A stretch of 64,000 nucleotides of DNA, taken from contig JACIXZ010000001.1 in the NCBI GenBank assembly GCA_014360205.1, forward strand, positions 90,137 to 154,136, written 5' to 3'. The DNA is from Tissierellales bacterium (GTDB lineage Bacteria; Bacillota; Clostridia; Tissierellales; Tissierellaceae). The position numbers and the translations under genes were made by a program. Below the pieces are notes generated by a model. It made no database searches, was not told the origin of the DNA, and was given only the letters and a program-made list of their open reading frames with translations. Below are positions 55,737 through 64,000 of this stretch, piece by piece (the first letter of the stretch is position 1; every line of letters begins with the position of its first letter).

Positions 55737-57752
55737 ATGGATGAAATTAATAGAATAAAAGAGCTGATTGAAATAATAGAGGACTTGAATTATCATTACT
55801 ATACCCTGGATGAGCCAAAAGTAAGTGATAAAGAATTCGATGAGCTTTATGATGAATTAGTTAGATTAGAAAATGAGACAGGATTTATTTTGCCTTATTC
55901 TCCTACACAAAGAATTGGTTCAGAAATTTTAGAAGGCTTTCAAAAACACAATCATATTTCCAAGCTATGGAGTCTAGATAAAGTTAATAGTTATGATGAG
56001 CTGAGAAATTGGGCTAAAAAAATTGAACAGACCATAAACGATTATAATAAGAAAAATTTAGAAAAATTGCCTTTGCCAACTTATGTACTTGAATATAAAT
56101 TTGATGGTCTTACTATAAATTTAACATATGACAACGGAAATCTCATACAAGCTGCTACTAGAGGCAATGGAGTTGTTGGTGAAGTCATTCTACCTCAAGT
56201 AAAAACTATCAGATCTATACCTTTAAGGGTCAAATATAAATATAAATTTGAAGTCCAAGGCGAAGCTGTAATGCCTCTTAGTGCATTAGAAGAGTATAAT
56301 AAAACAGCACCAGAACCGTTAAAAAATGCTAGAAATGCAGCTGCAGGAGCATTAAGAAACCTAGATATAAATGAAACAAAGAGAAGAAAATTAAAAGCCC
56401 TATTTTACAATGTTGGATATATAGAAAGACATAAATTCAACACCCATATGGAAATGATAGAATTTATAAGAGATAATAAAATTCCAGTATTTGATTATAT
56501 TAAACTATATTCACATATAGATGAATTAATTAAAGAAATTGAATTTCAAAAAGAGCACAGAAAGACCCTAGATATATTAACCGATGGAATGGTTATAAAG
56601 ATTAACGATTTAAGAACTCGAGAAATACTTGGCAACACAAACAAATTTCCAAGATGGGCAGTTGCATATAAGTTTGAAGCTGAAGAAATAAGTACAAAAG
56701 TAATTGCGGTTGAGTGGAATGTAGGAAGGAGTGCTAAAGTAACACCTACAGCCATATTAGAACCTGTTGAAATAGGTGGAGTAACAGTAAAACGAGCAAC
56801 ATTAAATAACTATGATGATATTCAAAGAAAAAAAGTCAAGATAGGTGGAAGGGTGCTTGTTAGACGATCAAATGATGTAATCCCTGAAATTCTAGGTAGT
56901 TTACCTACAGATGAACCTACTCAAGAGATTGTTAAGCCAACACATTGTCCGGCATGTGGAAGTGAACTTATTCAAAACGGAGTTCATATTTTTTGCCCTA
57001 ATTCGATTTCGTGTAAACCACAGCTTGTATCAAGATTAGTTCATTTTGCATCAAGAGATGCGATGAACATAGATGGATTTAGTGAAAAAACTGCACAGAT
57101 GTTTGTTGATAAATTAGGTATTACAGAATTATCTCAAATATATGATGTGACTATTGATGATTTGTTGAAATTAGAAGGTTTTAAAGAAAAGAAAGCAAAA
57201 AAACTTTTAAATGCAATCGAAAAAAGCAAAAAGGTAAAACTTGACTCTTTTATTTATGCCCTAGGAATAACTAATGTTGGCATAAAGACCGCAAGAGATC
57301 TAGCACTTAATTTTAAATCACTAGACAGGTTGATGAAAGCTAATTATGAAGAATTGATAAGTATAAAAGATATAGGAGATGTGGTTGCAAGAAACATAAT
57401 AGAATTTTTTAATGATGACAAAATAAAAACAAGCCTATATAATCTTTTAAAAAAAGGCATAGAAATACAAGAATTAGAAGAAAACAAGAAAGAAACTATA
57501 TTGTCTGGGAAAAAAGTAGTAATCACAGGAAGTTTTGAGAGCTTTAAGAGATCAGAGTTATCTGAAATTTTAAAAGAGATGGGTTGTGAGGTAAATAATT
57601 CTGTAAGTAATAAAACCGATTATTTGATTGTAGGTAGTGACCCAGGTAGCAAGTTAGACAAAGCACAGTCATTGGGGATAAATATTTTAAATGAAGAGGA
57701 AATTAAAAAAATTATAGAAGAGTATTTAGAAAGGAGAGAGTTTAATGATTAG
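55737..57752 (+). CDS. ligA: NAD-dependent DNA ligase
   Basis: Seals nicks using NAD. 671 residues with the usual order: Ia domain (YHYYTLDEPKVSDKEFDELY), adenylation domain with LEYKFDGLTINL carrying the nucleophilic Lys, OB fold, four-Cys zinc finger (CPACGSEL...FCPNSISC), HhH repeats around GITNVGIKTARDL and a BRCT domain starting KKVVITGSFESFKRSEL. Motif differences from E. coli and B. subtilis type: KFDG rather than KIDG/KMDG, and TRGNGVVGEVILPQV rather than RGDG..GEDVT.N. ATG start after AGGAGG. Overlaps gatC by 8 nt. Confidence 0.94.
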   Translation: MDEINRIKELIEIIEDLNYHYYTLDEPKVSDKEFDELYDELVRLENETGFILPYSPTQRIGSEILEGFQKHNHISKLWSLDKVNSYDELRNWAKKIEQTINDYNKKNLEKLPLPTYVLEYKFDGLTINLTYDNGNLIQAATRGNGVVGEVILPQVKTIRSIPLRVKYKYKFEVQGEAVMPLSALEEYNKTAPEPLKNARNAAAGALRNLDINETKRRKLKALFYNVGYIERHKFNTHMEMIEFIRDNKIPVFDYIKLYSHIDELIKEIEFQKEHRKTLDILTDGMVIKINDLRTREILGNTNKFPRWAVAYKFEAEEISTKVIAVEWNVGRSAKVTPTAILEPVEIGGVTVKRATLNNYDDIQRKKVKIGGRVLVRRSNDVIPEILGSLPTDEPTQEIVKPTHCPACGSELIQNGVHIFCPNSISCKPQLVSRLVHFASRDAMNIDGFSEKTAQMFVDKLGITELSQIYDVTIDDLLKLEGFKEKKAKKLLNAIEKSKKVKLDSFIYALGITNVGIKTARDLALNFKSLDRLMKANYEELISIKDIGDVVARNIIEFFNDDKIKTSLYNLLKKGIEIQELEENKKETILSGKKVVITGSFESFKRSELSEILKEMGCEVNNSVSNKTDYLIVGSDPGSKLDKAQSLGINILNEEEIKKIIEEYLERREFND

Positions 57753-58029
57753 CAAAGAAGAAGTTAAAAACATTGCTGAGATAGCCAAGTTAAAATTTGG
57801 AGAAGATGAACTAGAAGCATTTACTGAAAAGTTTTCATTGGTTTTAGATTTTGTGCATAACATAAATAAAGTTGATACCGAAGGTATAGAGCCTTGTTAC
57901 GGGATTAGCGAAGAAAATGGATTTTTCAAAGAGTTAGAAGAAGAACAGACACTAGATAGAGAAGAAGTCCTCAAAAATACGACTGAGTCAGAATACGGAT
58001 ACTTTAAAATATTGAAAGTAGTTGAATAA
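57745..58029 (+). CDS. gatC: Asp/Glu-tRNA(Asn/Gln) amidotransferase subunit C
   Basis: Small bridging subunit that assembles GatA and GatB. 94 residues, normal length. EVKNIAEIAKLKFGEDELEAF near the start, the LVLDFVHNINKVDTEGIEPCYG segment and the closing FKILKVVE are typical. ATG start at 57745 after AAAGGAGAG, overlapping ligA by 8 nt. Found together with gatA and gatB, so the tRNA transamidation pathway for Gln-tRNA and perhaps Asn-tRNA is complete here. Confidence 0.95.
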   Translation: MISKEEVKNIAEIAKLKFGEDELEAFTEKFSLVLDFVHNINKVDTEGIEPCYGISEENGFFKELEEEQTLDREEVLKNTTESEYGYFKILKVVE

Positions 58030-58041
58030 AGGGGTGGAACA

Positions 58042-59490
58042 ATGGATATTACAAATTTAAAAGCCTGGGAAATAAGAGAAAAAATTTTGAATAAAGAAAT
58101 ATCTTCTTATGAAGTTACTGAACAATTTTTAGAAAAGATAGATGAAGTTGAAGACGAGATAAATGCATTTATTACAATTGATGCAGATAGAGCTCTAGAT
58201 GAAGCTAAAAAGGTAGACGAAAAAATTGCTCAAGGCATAGAAATTGGAATTTTGGCAGGGTTACCTGTTGCTGTAAAAGACAATATAATGACCAAAAATT
58301 TAAGGACAACTTGTGCTTCAAAGATGCTAGAAAAATATATACCTCCATATAATGCAACTGTAGTTGAAAAAATTAAAAAAGAAGATGGAATAATAATAGG
58401 TAAAACTAACATGGATGAATTTGCAATGGGAGGATCCACAGAAACCTCATATTTTGGTATTACTAGAAATCCTAGAAATAAATCTATAGTACCAGGAGGC
58501 TCATCAGGTGGTTCGGCAGCAGCAATAGCAGCAAATGAGGCAGCACTTTCTTTAGGAACTGACACAGGAGGATCGATAAGACAACCTGCAAGCTACTGTG
58601 GTGTAGTTGGGATTAAGCCAACTTATGGACTTGTTTCAAGGTTTGGAGTTGTTCCGATGTCTAATTCATTAGATCAAGTAGGTGTGTTTGGGAAAGATGT
58701 AAAAGATGCATATTTAGCACTAAAGAGCATTGCAGGGTTTGATCCACATGATGCAACATCATCAAAGAGGGCAAAACTAGAAGAATTAAACTTCGATGAA
58801 GTATCTCTTAAAGGTCTAAAAATCGCACTACCTAAGGAATATGATGAACTTAGGGTAAAAGGTGATGAAAAGATCAGAGTTGTTTTTGAGAACAGTATTA
58901 GAGTTTTTGAAAGAAATGGTGCAAAGATTGAATATGTTTCTTTGCCATATTTAAAATATGCTCTAGAAACTTACTATTTGATATCAACTGCAGAAGTTAG
59001 CACAAATTTATCAAGATTTGATGGAATTAGATATGGACATAGGGCATTTGAATATAAAACACTTGATGAGTTATATATAAACTCTAGAACTGAAGGATTT
59101 GGTGAAGAGACTAAAAGAAGAATAATGATGGGAACATATGCACTATCTCAGGGATATAAAGATGAACATTATAAAAAGGCATTGAAAATAAGAACTCTGA
59201 TAAAAAATGACTATGACAGAATTTTTAAAGATTACGATGTTATATTATCTATTACATCTCCAATTTTACCGTTTCCATTTGACTCAGTAATTAACTCTCC
59301 TGTGGATATGTACAAGGCTGATACATACACAGTGCCTGTTAACTTAGCTGGATTATGTGCTATTAGTGTTCCGATGGGAGAAGTTGACTCATTGCCAGTT
59401 GGATTGCAGATTACAGCAAATAGATTTAATGAAAAGACATTATTTACAGCTGCTTATGGTTACGAAAGGAGTGCTAATGATGAGCTATAA
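58042..59490 (+). CDS. gatA: Asp/Glu-tRNA(Asn/Gln) amidotransferase subunit A
   Basis: Amidase subunit that frees ammonia from glutamine and passes it to GatB. 482 residues. The Ser-cisSer-Lys triad is intact: LPVAVKDNIM (Lys), PGGSSGGSAAAIAA and GTDTGGSIRQPASYCG (the two Ser). ATG start after AAAGGGGTGG, 12 bp behind gatC. So this organism keeps a working glutamine amidase for tRNA, in contrast to its purine enzymes. Overlaps gatB by 11 nt. Confidence 0.97.
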   Translation: MDITNLKAWEIREKILNKEISSYEVTEQFLEKIDEVEDEINAFITIDADRALDEAKKVDEKIAQGIEIGILAGLPVAVKDNIMTKNLRTTCASKMLEKYIPPYNATVVEKIKKEDGIIIGKTNMDEFAMGGSTETSYFGITRNPRNKSIVPGGSSGGSAAAIAANEAALSLGTDTGGSIRQPASYCGVVGIKPTYGLVSRFGVVPMSNSLDQVGVFGKDVKDAYLALKSIAGFDPHDATSSKRAKLEELNFDEVSLKGLKIALPKEYDELRVKGDEKIRVVFENSIRVFERNGAKIEYVSLPYLKYALETYYLISTAEVSTNLSRFDGIRYGHRAFEYKTLDELYINSRTEGFGEETKRRIMMGTYALSQGYKDEHYKKALKIRTLIKNDYDRIFKDYDVILSITSPILPFPFDSVINSPVDMYKADTYTVPVNLAGLCAISVPMGEVDSLPVGLQITANRFNEKTLFTAAYGYERSANDEL

Positions 59491-60910
59491 AACACTGGTT
59501 GGTTTAGAAATTCATGTGGAATTGATGACTGAAAGGAAGATGTTTTGCAATTGCAAAAATGAATTTGGAGCGATGCCAAATACAAATGTTTGCCCTGTGT
59601 GTTTAGGTCTACCAGGAGCTTTGCCAGTTATGGATAAAGAAGCAGTTGAATATGCTATAATGGCAGGTTTGGCATTTAACTGTGAAATTGAAAAAACGAT
59701 AATTATGGATAGAAAAAGCTATTTTTATCCTGACTTAACAAAAGGCTATCAAATATCTCAATCAGATTTTCCACTTTGTAAAGGAGGATTCCTTGAAATA
59801 GATTTAGATGAAGGGCCAAAGAAAATTAGGCTTGAGAGAATTCATATTGAAGAAGATACAGGAAAGCAGATTCATACTGAAAATGGGACAACTCTACTGG
59901 ATTTTAATAGAAGCGGAGTTCCTCTAATAGAGATAGTAACTAAACCAGATATTAATTCATCAGAGGAAGCTAGGCTATTTCTAGAAAAACTTAAAAATAC
60001 TATCAAATATTTAGGCGTTTCAGATGTAAAGATGGAAGAAGGATCTCTCAGGTGTGATGTAAATATAAATGTAATTGATGAAGAGAGAAATATTAGGACA
60101 AATATTTCTGAGATAAAAAATTTAAATTCTTTTAAATCTGTAGTTAAAGCTATAGAATATGAGCAAAAAAGGCATATTGAAGCACTTGAAAATGGCAGCA
60201 ATACAGACAAAGAAACCAGAAGGTTTAATGAACTTACTGGAGAAACTATTTTGATGAGAAAAAAATTTCAAGCCTCAGATTATAGATACCAGTTCGAGGC
60301 TGATCTGACGCCGATAGAAATAAAAGAAGAATGGATAAACGAAATAAGAACTGCCATGCCAGAATTACCTGATCAAAAGAAAAGAAGATTTATGAAAGAT
60401 TATAAACTTAATGAATATGATGCATCTATACTTACTCAATCAAAAGAACTATCTTTCTTTTATGAAGAACTAACAGACCTTGTAAATGACGCAAAATTAG
60501 CTGCTAATTGGGTAATGACAGATGTATTAAGACGATTAAAAGAAGAAGATAAAGAATTATCTCAACTTAATTTAACACCAAAAGCATTAGCAGAATTATT
60601 AGATTATGTCAAATCTGGAAAAGTTAATAATAATACTGCAAAAAAAGTTTTAAGAGAAATGCTAGAAACCGGAGAAAGTGCTAAAAATATAATTGATAAA
60701 CAAGGGCTTATACAAATTAATGATGAAGAAGAACTTTCTAGAGTGATTGATGAAGTAATAAAAGATAATCAACAGTCAGTTGAAGATTTTAAGAATGGAA
60801 AAGATAGAGCGCTTGGATACTTAATGGGGCAAATTATGAAAAAAACTAAAGGTAAAGCAAATCCTAATACTGCTAATAAAATGTTAATAGACAAGATAAA
60901 TAAAAACTAA
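59480..60910 (+). CDS. gatB: Asp/Glu-tRNA(Asn/Gln) amidotransferase subunit B
   Basis: Kinase/transamidase subunit that activates Glu-tRNA(Gln). 476 residues from ATG 59480 (MSYKTLVGLEIHVEL), with AAAGGAG upstream; the adjacent ATG 59477 is an equal alternative, while the open frame to 59357 lies wholly in gatA. Zinc-like Cys motif MFCNCKNEFG...VCPVCLGLPG, then SYFYPDLTKGYQISQ, the EEDTGKQIH segment and DFNRSGVPLIEIVT, ending with the YqeY-like tail (LMGQIMKKTKGKANP). Overlaps gatA by 11 nt. Last gene of the operon. Confidence 0.97.
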   Translation: MSYKTLVGLEIHVELMTERKMFCNCKNEFGAMPNTNVCPVCLGLPGALPVMDKEAVEYAIMAGLAFNCEIEKTIIMDRKSYFYPDLTKGYQISQSDFPLCKGGFLEIDLDEGPKKIRLERIHIEEDTGKQIHTENGTTLLDFNRSGVPLIEIVTKPDINSSEEARLFLEKLKNTIKYLGVSDVKMEEGSLRCDVNINVIDEERNIRTNISEIKNLNSFKSVVKAIEYEQKRHIEALENGSNTDKETRRFNELTGETILMRKKFQASDYRYQFEADLTPIEIKEEWINEIRTAMPELPDQKKRRFMKDYKLNEYDASILTQSKELSFFYEELTDLVNDAKLAANWVMTDVLRRLKEEDKELSQLNLTPKALAELLDYVKSGKVNNNTAKKVLREMLETGESAKNIIDKQGLIQINDEEELSRVIDEVIKDNQQSVEDFKNGKDRALGYLMGQIMKKTKGKANPNTANKMLIDKINKN

Positions 60911-60954
60911 ATTTCTATTTATCTTGATATTATAAAATTAAAAGGAGGGTTAGC

Positions 60955-62205
60955 ATGGCAAAAAAAAGAAGTTTGACCACTAAAATTTTAATATCATTAG
61001 CATTTGGACTAATAGTAGGAATAATTGTGTACCAATTACCTGATTCAGCATTCAAAGAAACGGTTTTAATCAATGGAATATTTCTATTTTTAGGTCAGGT
61101 TTTCTTAAGAGCGATAATGATGGTAGTCATTCCATTGGTGTTCGTATCATTAGTAAATGGGGCTGCGAACATGGGAGATATCAAAAAATTAGGTAGAGTT
61201 GGGACAAAGACGATTATTTTTTATCTTACAACAACAGCATTTGCTGTATCATTAGCTTTGTTATTAGGTTATATTTTAAAACCGGGATATGGTTTAAATA
61301 TGGGGAGTATTTCTTCTGTTGAAGTAACAATAGCCGAAAAGATACCTCTTGTCCAAGTTCTCTATGAAATGATTCCAAACAATGTGATTTCTGCTATGGC
61401 TAATGGCAATATGCTGCAAATAATAGTATTTGCGTTATTAACAGGAGTAGCCCTCTCGCTATTAGGAGATAGAGTAAATATTGTATTGAAACTATTTGAA
61501 CAATTGAATGAGCTTGTGATGAAGCTAGTTGAGATTGTAATGCTATTTGCACCATTTGGAGTATTTGGTCTTATCGCAAGGACTTTTTCAACTGTGGGAT
61601 ACACAGCGATGATACCTTTATTAAAATTTATCTTAGTAGTATACCTAGGCCTTGTAATACATATGCTCGTAGTATATGGGTTGCTTTTAAAAGGATTAGG
61701 GAAAATAAATGTTAGTAAATTCTTGAAGAAGTTTTCCCCTGCTATGTTTGTGGCATTCTCCACAGCCAGTAGTTCTGCTACAATACCATTTTCACTGGAT
61801 ATATGTGAGAATAGTATCGGAGTATCAAAGGATATAGCTTCATTTACTATACCACTAGGAGCGACCATCAATATGGATGGTACAGCAATCATGCAAGGTG
61901 TAGCTGCTTTCTTTGTAGCTCAAGTATATGGTGTGGATTTATCATTATCCGCAATATTAACAGTAGTTTTAACTGCTACATTAGCATCAATTGGCACAGC
62001 AGGCGTACCTGGAGCGGGTACTATCATGCTATCTATGGTGCTTCAATCTGTAGGACTACCACTAGAAGGTATTGGACTTATCATGGGAATAGACAGAATA
62101 ATAGACATGGGGAGAACAACACTAAATGTTACAGGAGATGCAGTATGTACTGCTATTATAGCTAAACAAGAAAAAGAATTTAATGAAGAAATATTTAATT
62201 CATGA
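60955..62205 (+). CDS. gltP: Dicarboxylate/amino acid:cation symporter (DAACS family)
   Basis: Sodium- or proton-coupled importer of Glu, Asp or C4-dicarboxylates. 416 residues with eight TM helices and two re-entrant loops. VAFSTASSSATIPFSL is the first hairpin Ser-rich motif, PLGATINMDGTAIMQG the NMDGT motif, and GTAGVPGAGTIML the second hairpin. DRIIDMGRTTLNVTGDAV near the C-terminus includes the substrate Asp and Arg-like positions. ATG start after AAAGGAGGG. It follows gatB by 44 bp, and a terminator ends it. Fits an amino-acid fermenter. Confidence 0.93.
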   Translation: MAKKRSLTTKILISLAFGLIVGIIVYQLPDSAFKETVLINGIFLFLGQVFLRAIMMVVIPLVFVSLVNGAANMGDIKKLGRVGTKTIIFYLTTTAFAVSLALLLGYILKPGYGLNMGSISSVEVTIAEKIPLVQVLYEMIPNNVISAMANGNMLQIIVFALLTGVALSLLGDRVNIVLKLFEQLNELVMKLVEIVMLFAPFGVFGLIARTFSTVGYTAMIPLLKFILVVYLGLVIHMLVVYGLLLKGLGKINVSKFLKKFSPAMFVAFSTASSSATIPFSLDICENSIGVSKDIASFTIPLGATINMDGTAIMQGVAAFFVAQVYGVDLSLSAILTVVLTATLASIGTAGVPGAGTIMLSMVLQSVGLPLEGIGLIMGIDRIIDMGRTTLNVTGDAVCTAIIAKQEKEFNEEIFNS

Positions 62206-62230
62206 GAAGTTGTTTTCAACTTCTCTTTTT
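62204..62230 (+). terminator. Terminator after the symporter
   Basis: GAGAAGTTG, TTTT, CAACTTCTC, then TTTTT. Confidence 0.9.
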
Positions 62231-62277
62231 ATGTCTACCCAGCATGGGTATAAATATTAAAAAGGAGGATTAGATTT

Positions 62278-62934
62278 ATGAAGAAATTAAAAATAGATTT
62301 TTTTCATGATGTATTATGAGCTTGGTGCTATGCACTATCGCCTAGGTTGAGGCAATTAAGAAATGAATTTATGGAAGAAGGCATAGAAATCGAGATATAT
62401 CATCATAGTTTTGCTTTAGCAAAAGAAAAAATAAATCTAGCACAGATGTTTGGTGACAAAGAAAGGGCAAAGAAAGAGATATTAAACCATTGGAAAGCAG
62501 CAAATGAGAATTCTGATGAAAAAAACATCAATTATGAATTAATGGCTACACGAACACATGATTATCCATATTCTATGCCAGGACTTATAGCCTGTGAAGC
62601 TGCAGCGATAATGGGTGGAGAAGAAGCTCATTGGGATTATTTTGACAGAATTCAAAAAGCTCATTTGACTGAATGCTTAGATATAACACAAGAAGACGTC
62701 CAGCTAATGTGTGCAAGAGATATTGGACTAGATGAAGAAAAGTTTAAACAGTTAATCTCAGATGAAAACACTATAAAATTAGTTGAAAAGGATTTAAAAC
62801 TAGCTAGAGAATGGGGGATAACAGCAGTTCCAAGTTTAGTTTTAAATGAAAGATATCTAATTTCTGGTGCTCAGAAAAAAGAATATTTGAAGCAACAATT
62901 CTTAAAAGTTGTTAATGAAGAAGATATTTTATAG
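62278..62934 (+). CDS. DsbA/FrnE-like oxidoreductase, probable selenoprotein (Sec at residue 14)
   Basis: An ATG at 62278 behind a perfect AAAGGAGG opens a frame interrupted only by TGA at 62317-62319, then continues open to 62934 for 218 residues in all. The N-terminus reads MKKLKIDFFHDVL-U-AWCYALSPR, so the TGA sits exactly at the first Cys of the CxWC redox motif of DsbA-like proteins, giving UAWC. The rest is a thioredoxin fold with helical insert and the cis-Pro loop TAVPSLVLN near residue 190. An RNA fold can be drawn just after the TGA (AGCTTGG with CTAGGTT, plus inner TGC/GCA), as a SECIS would require. Without recoding, a start near 62371 would give a useless fragment. Confidence 0.85.
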
Positions 62935-63024
62935 TTGAAGATGCTCCTTTTAAAAATAATCACTTAAAACAAAAAAAAAAGTAACGATATATAAATAGTG
63001 ATTATGTTTAAGGAGAGTTAAACT

Positions 63025-63181
63025 ATGAGAATTAAAAAATCAAAAGATAATAATAAAAAACAGATAAATCAGAAGCACTTAAGAAGTTACAGCACTAACA
63101 AGCAACTTCTTGGAATATGCAGATAAATTGAAAGAATTATCTAATGAACTGAGTAAATTGATACAGATATTTAAAATTTAG
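63025..63181 (+). pseudogene. Small gene with two apparent one-base losses, function unknown
   Basis: ATG 63025 behind AAGGAGAG gives only 33 residues before TAA at 63124. If the frame is shifted by one after the A6 run near 63060, and again after CTTAAG near 63082, a 52-residue helical peptide reads through to TAG at 63179-63181, with the tail EYADKLKELSNELSKLI. Each shift corresponds to one missing A in an A-run. It is either a decaying gene or a pair of homopolymer errors in the sequence. A terminator follows. Confidence 0.45.
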
Positions 63182-63208
63182 AGCTAGATTTTCTAGCTCT
63201 TTTTTTTT
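63180..63208 (+). terminator. Terminator after the small broken gene
   Basis: AGAGCTAGA, TTT, TCTAGCTCT, then a run of eight T. Confidence 0.9.
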
Positions 63209-63263
63209 ATTTAAAGTGTATAATATATTATGGCAATACAATTAGCTTAAGGGGGAAAAACTA

Positions 63264-64000
63264 TTGGAAATAGGTAAATTATCAAATGAAATGTTAGAAA
63301 AAATCATAATAGAAAACATTAAATATAAGCGAAAAGAAATCTTAGTAGGTTCAAAAATAGGGGAAGATACTGGAATAATTGATTTTGGGGATAATTATTG
63401 TGTTGTGAGCACGGATCCTATAACAGGTGCAACTAAGAATTTAGGAAAACTCGCAGTGTATGTATCATTAAACGATGCTGCCACAAAAGGAGCAGAGGCA
63501 GTAGCTATTTTGATAACTTTACTATGCCCAGAAGGTACATCTATTGATATCATAGAAAATATAATGAAAGATATTTCTGATACTGCTAAAGAAGAAAAAG
63601 TAGAAATAATTGGAGGACACACTGAGATAACTGATGCTGTAAATAGAGTAATAGTTAATGCTACAGTTCTAGCCAAGTTGAATAGAAAATATCTCCCTGA
63701 TTATTCTCAAATTAGGGAAGGTGATAAAATAATAGTAACAAAATGGTTAGGAATGGAGGGCACAAATATATTGGTAAATGAGTTAGGAGATAAAGCCTTT
63801 AAAATATTAAATGAAGATGAAGTAATAAATTCTAAGAAATTGATAAATAACATTTCTGTAACAAAAGAAGGTGCTATTGGAATAAAAAATGGTGCACTTT
63901 ATATGCATGATATAACTGAAGGGGGATTATTTGGTGCTTTATGGGAGGCTTCTATAGCGACAAGCAAAGGACTTTTAGCTTATGAAAACAAATGTCCGTT
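63264..64000 (+). CDS. AIR synthase-related (PurM/HypE-like) protein, 3' truncated
   Basis: TTG start at 63264, after GGGGGA, with TATAAT at 63219-63224; the frame is open to the window end (245 codons seen). PurM/HypE superfamily features: GSKIGEDTGIIDFGDNYCVVSTDPI near residue 30, LNDAATKGAEAVA near 70, IIGGHTEITDAVNR near 115 and MHDITEGGLFGALWEA near 225. It is not PurM (a true copy is at 35.8 kb) and lacks the SelD Cys/Sec-Lys N-terminus. HypE or the related AIR-synthase-like family of unknown role is most likely; there are no hyp genes nearby. Confidence 0.85.
   Translation, partial: MEIGKLSNEMLEKIIIENIKYKRKEILVGSKIGEDTGIIDFGDNYCVVSTDPITGATKNLGKLAVYVSLNDAATKGAEAVAILITLLCPEGTSIDIIENIMKDISDTAKEEKVEIIGGHTEITDAVNRVIVNATVLAKLNRKYLPDYSQIREGDKIIVTKWLGMEGTNILVNELGDKAFKILNEDEVINSKKLINNISVTKEGAIGIKNGALYMHDITEGGLFGALWEASIATSKGLLAYENKCP

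Noticed and set aside
61362-61892. Long antisense open frame (176 codons) over the symporter gene
   Set aside because: Shadow of the sense coding frame; no ribosome site and no protein-like motif.
62317-62319. TGA as a nonsense mutation making a pseudogene
   Set aside because: It falls exactly on the first Cys of the redox motif, the rest of the frame is open and conserved, and the ribosome site is perfect; Sec recoding is the simpler reading.
63264-64000. SelD (selenophosphate synthetase) beside the selenoprotein
   Set aside because: The N-terminus lacks the SelD Cys/Sec-Lys glycine-rich segment; the HypE/AIR-synthase-like pattern fits better.

Overview
The window is one continuous piece of a low-GC, anaerobic, Gram-positive-type chromosome, best matched by Clostridia or Tissierellia that ferment amino acids. 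The signs are AGGAGG ribosome sites with frequent GTG and TTG starts, a CIRCE-controlled groESL operon, Rex, a catabolic-type glutamate dehydrogenase, a 2-hydroxyacyl-CoA dehydratase activase, formate-tetrahydrofolate ligase and a probable selenoprotein. The species cannot be named from the sequence alone. No rRNA, tRNA or CRISPR array was seen.

Layout. 1-9.2 kb is housekeeping: a truncated CstA-type permease, rex, glutamate dehydrogenase, an OGG1-like glycosylase, a DUF554 membrane protein, groES-groEL, an orphan ArsR regulator and guaB. 9.3-13.5 kb holds a split activase/dehydratase-like pair. 13.5-19.1 kb holds a CadA-type metal ATPase with its CadC-type repressor, a lipoprotein of unknown role, and a YraQ/ArsP-type permease with a small thioredoxin. 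19.2-24.3 kb is a BMP-family nucleoside ABC importer, followed by a 2-hydroxyacid dehydrogenase. 25.36-27.25 kb is an IS30-family element. 27.3-42.0 kb is the purine operon purC-L-E-F-[IS110 element]-M-N-H-D, followed by fhs, which makes the formyl donor for PurN and PurH. 42.1-44.5 kb carries a TrpR-like regulator and an MFS-GDPD pair. 44.6-52.4 kb is an operon-like run: glutamine-synthetase-like protein, membrane-anchored glycosidase, degenerate receiver, HEAT protein and processive glycosyltransferase, converging on a diguanylate cyclase; it looks like an exopolysaccharide system. 53.5-60.9 kb is pcrA-ligA-gatCAB. 61-64 kb has a dicarboxylate/amino-acid symporter, a DsbA-like selenoprotein, a frame-broken small gene and the start of an AIR-synthase-related protein.

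Most striking. Both glutamine amidotransferases of the purine operon have lost their glutaminase residues. PurF has Ser in place of the N-terminal catalytic Cys, and PurL has Gly in place of its catalytic Cys and Thr in place of its catalytic His. Their synthase parts look intact. This suggests a purine pathway driven by free ammonia, plausible in an ammonia-producing amino-acid fermenter. The operon is headed by an abutting guanine-PRPP tandem riboswitch, and a second PRPP-type riboswitch with an identical 42-nt hairpin sits between purC and purL. Motif assignments come from reading by eye; no database search was run.
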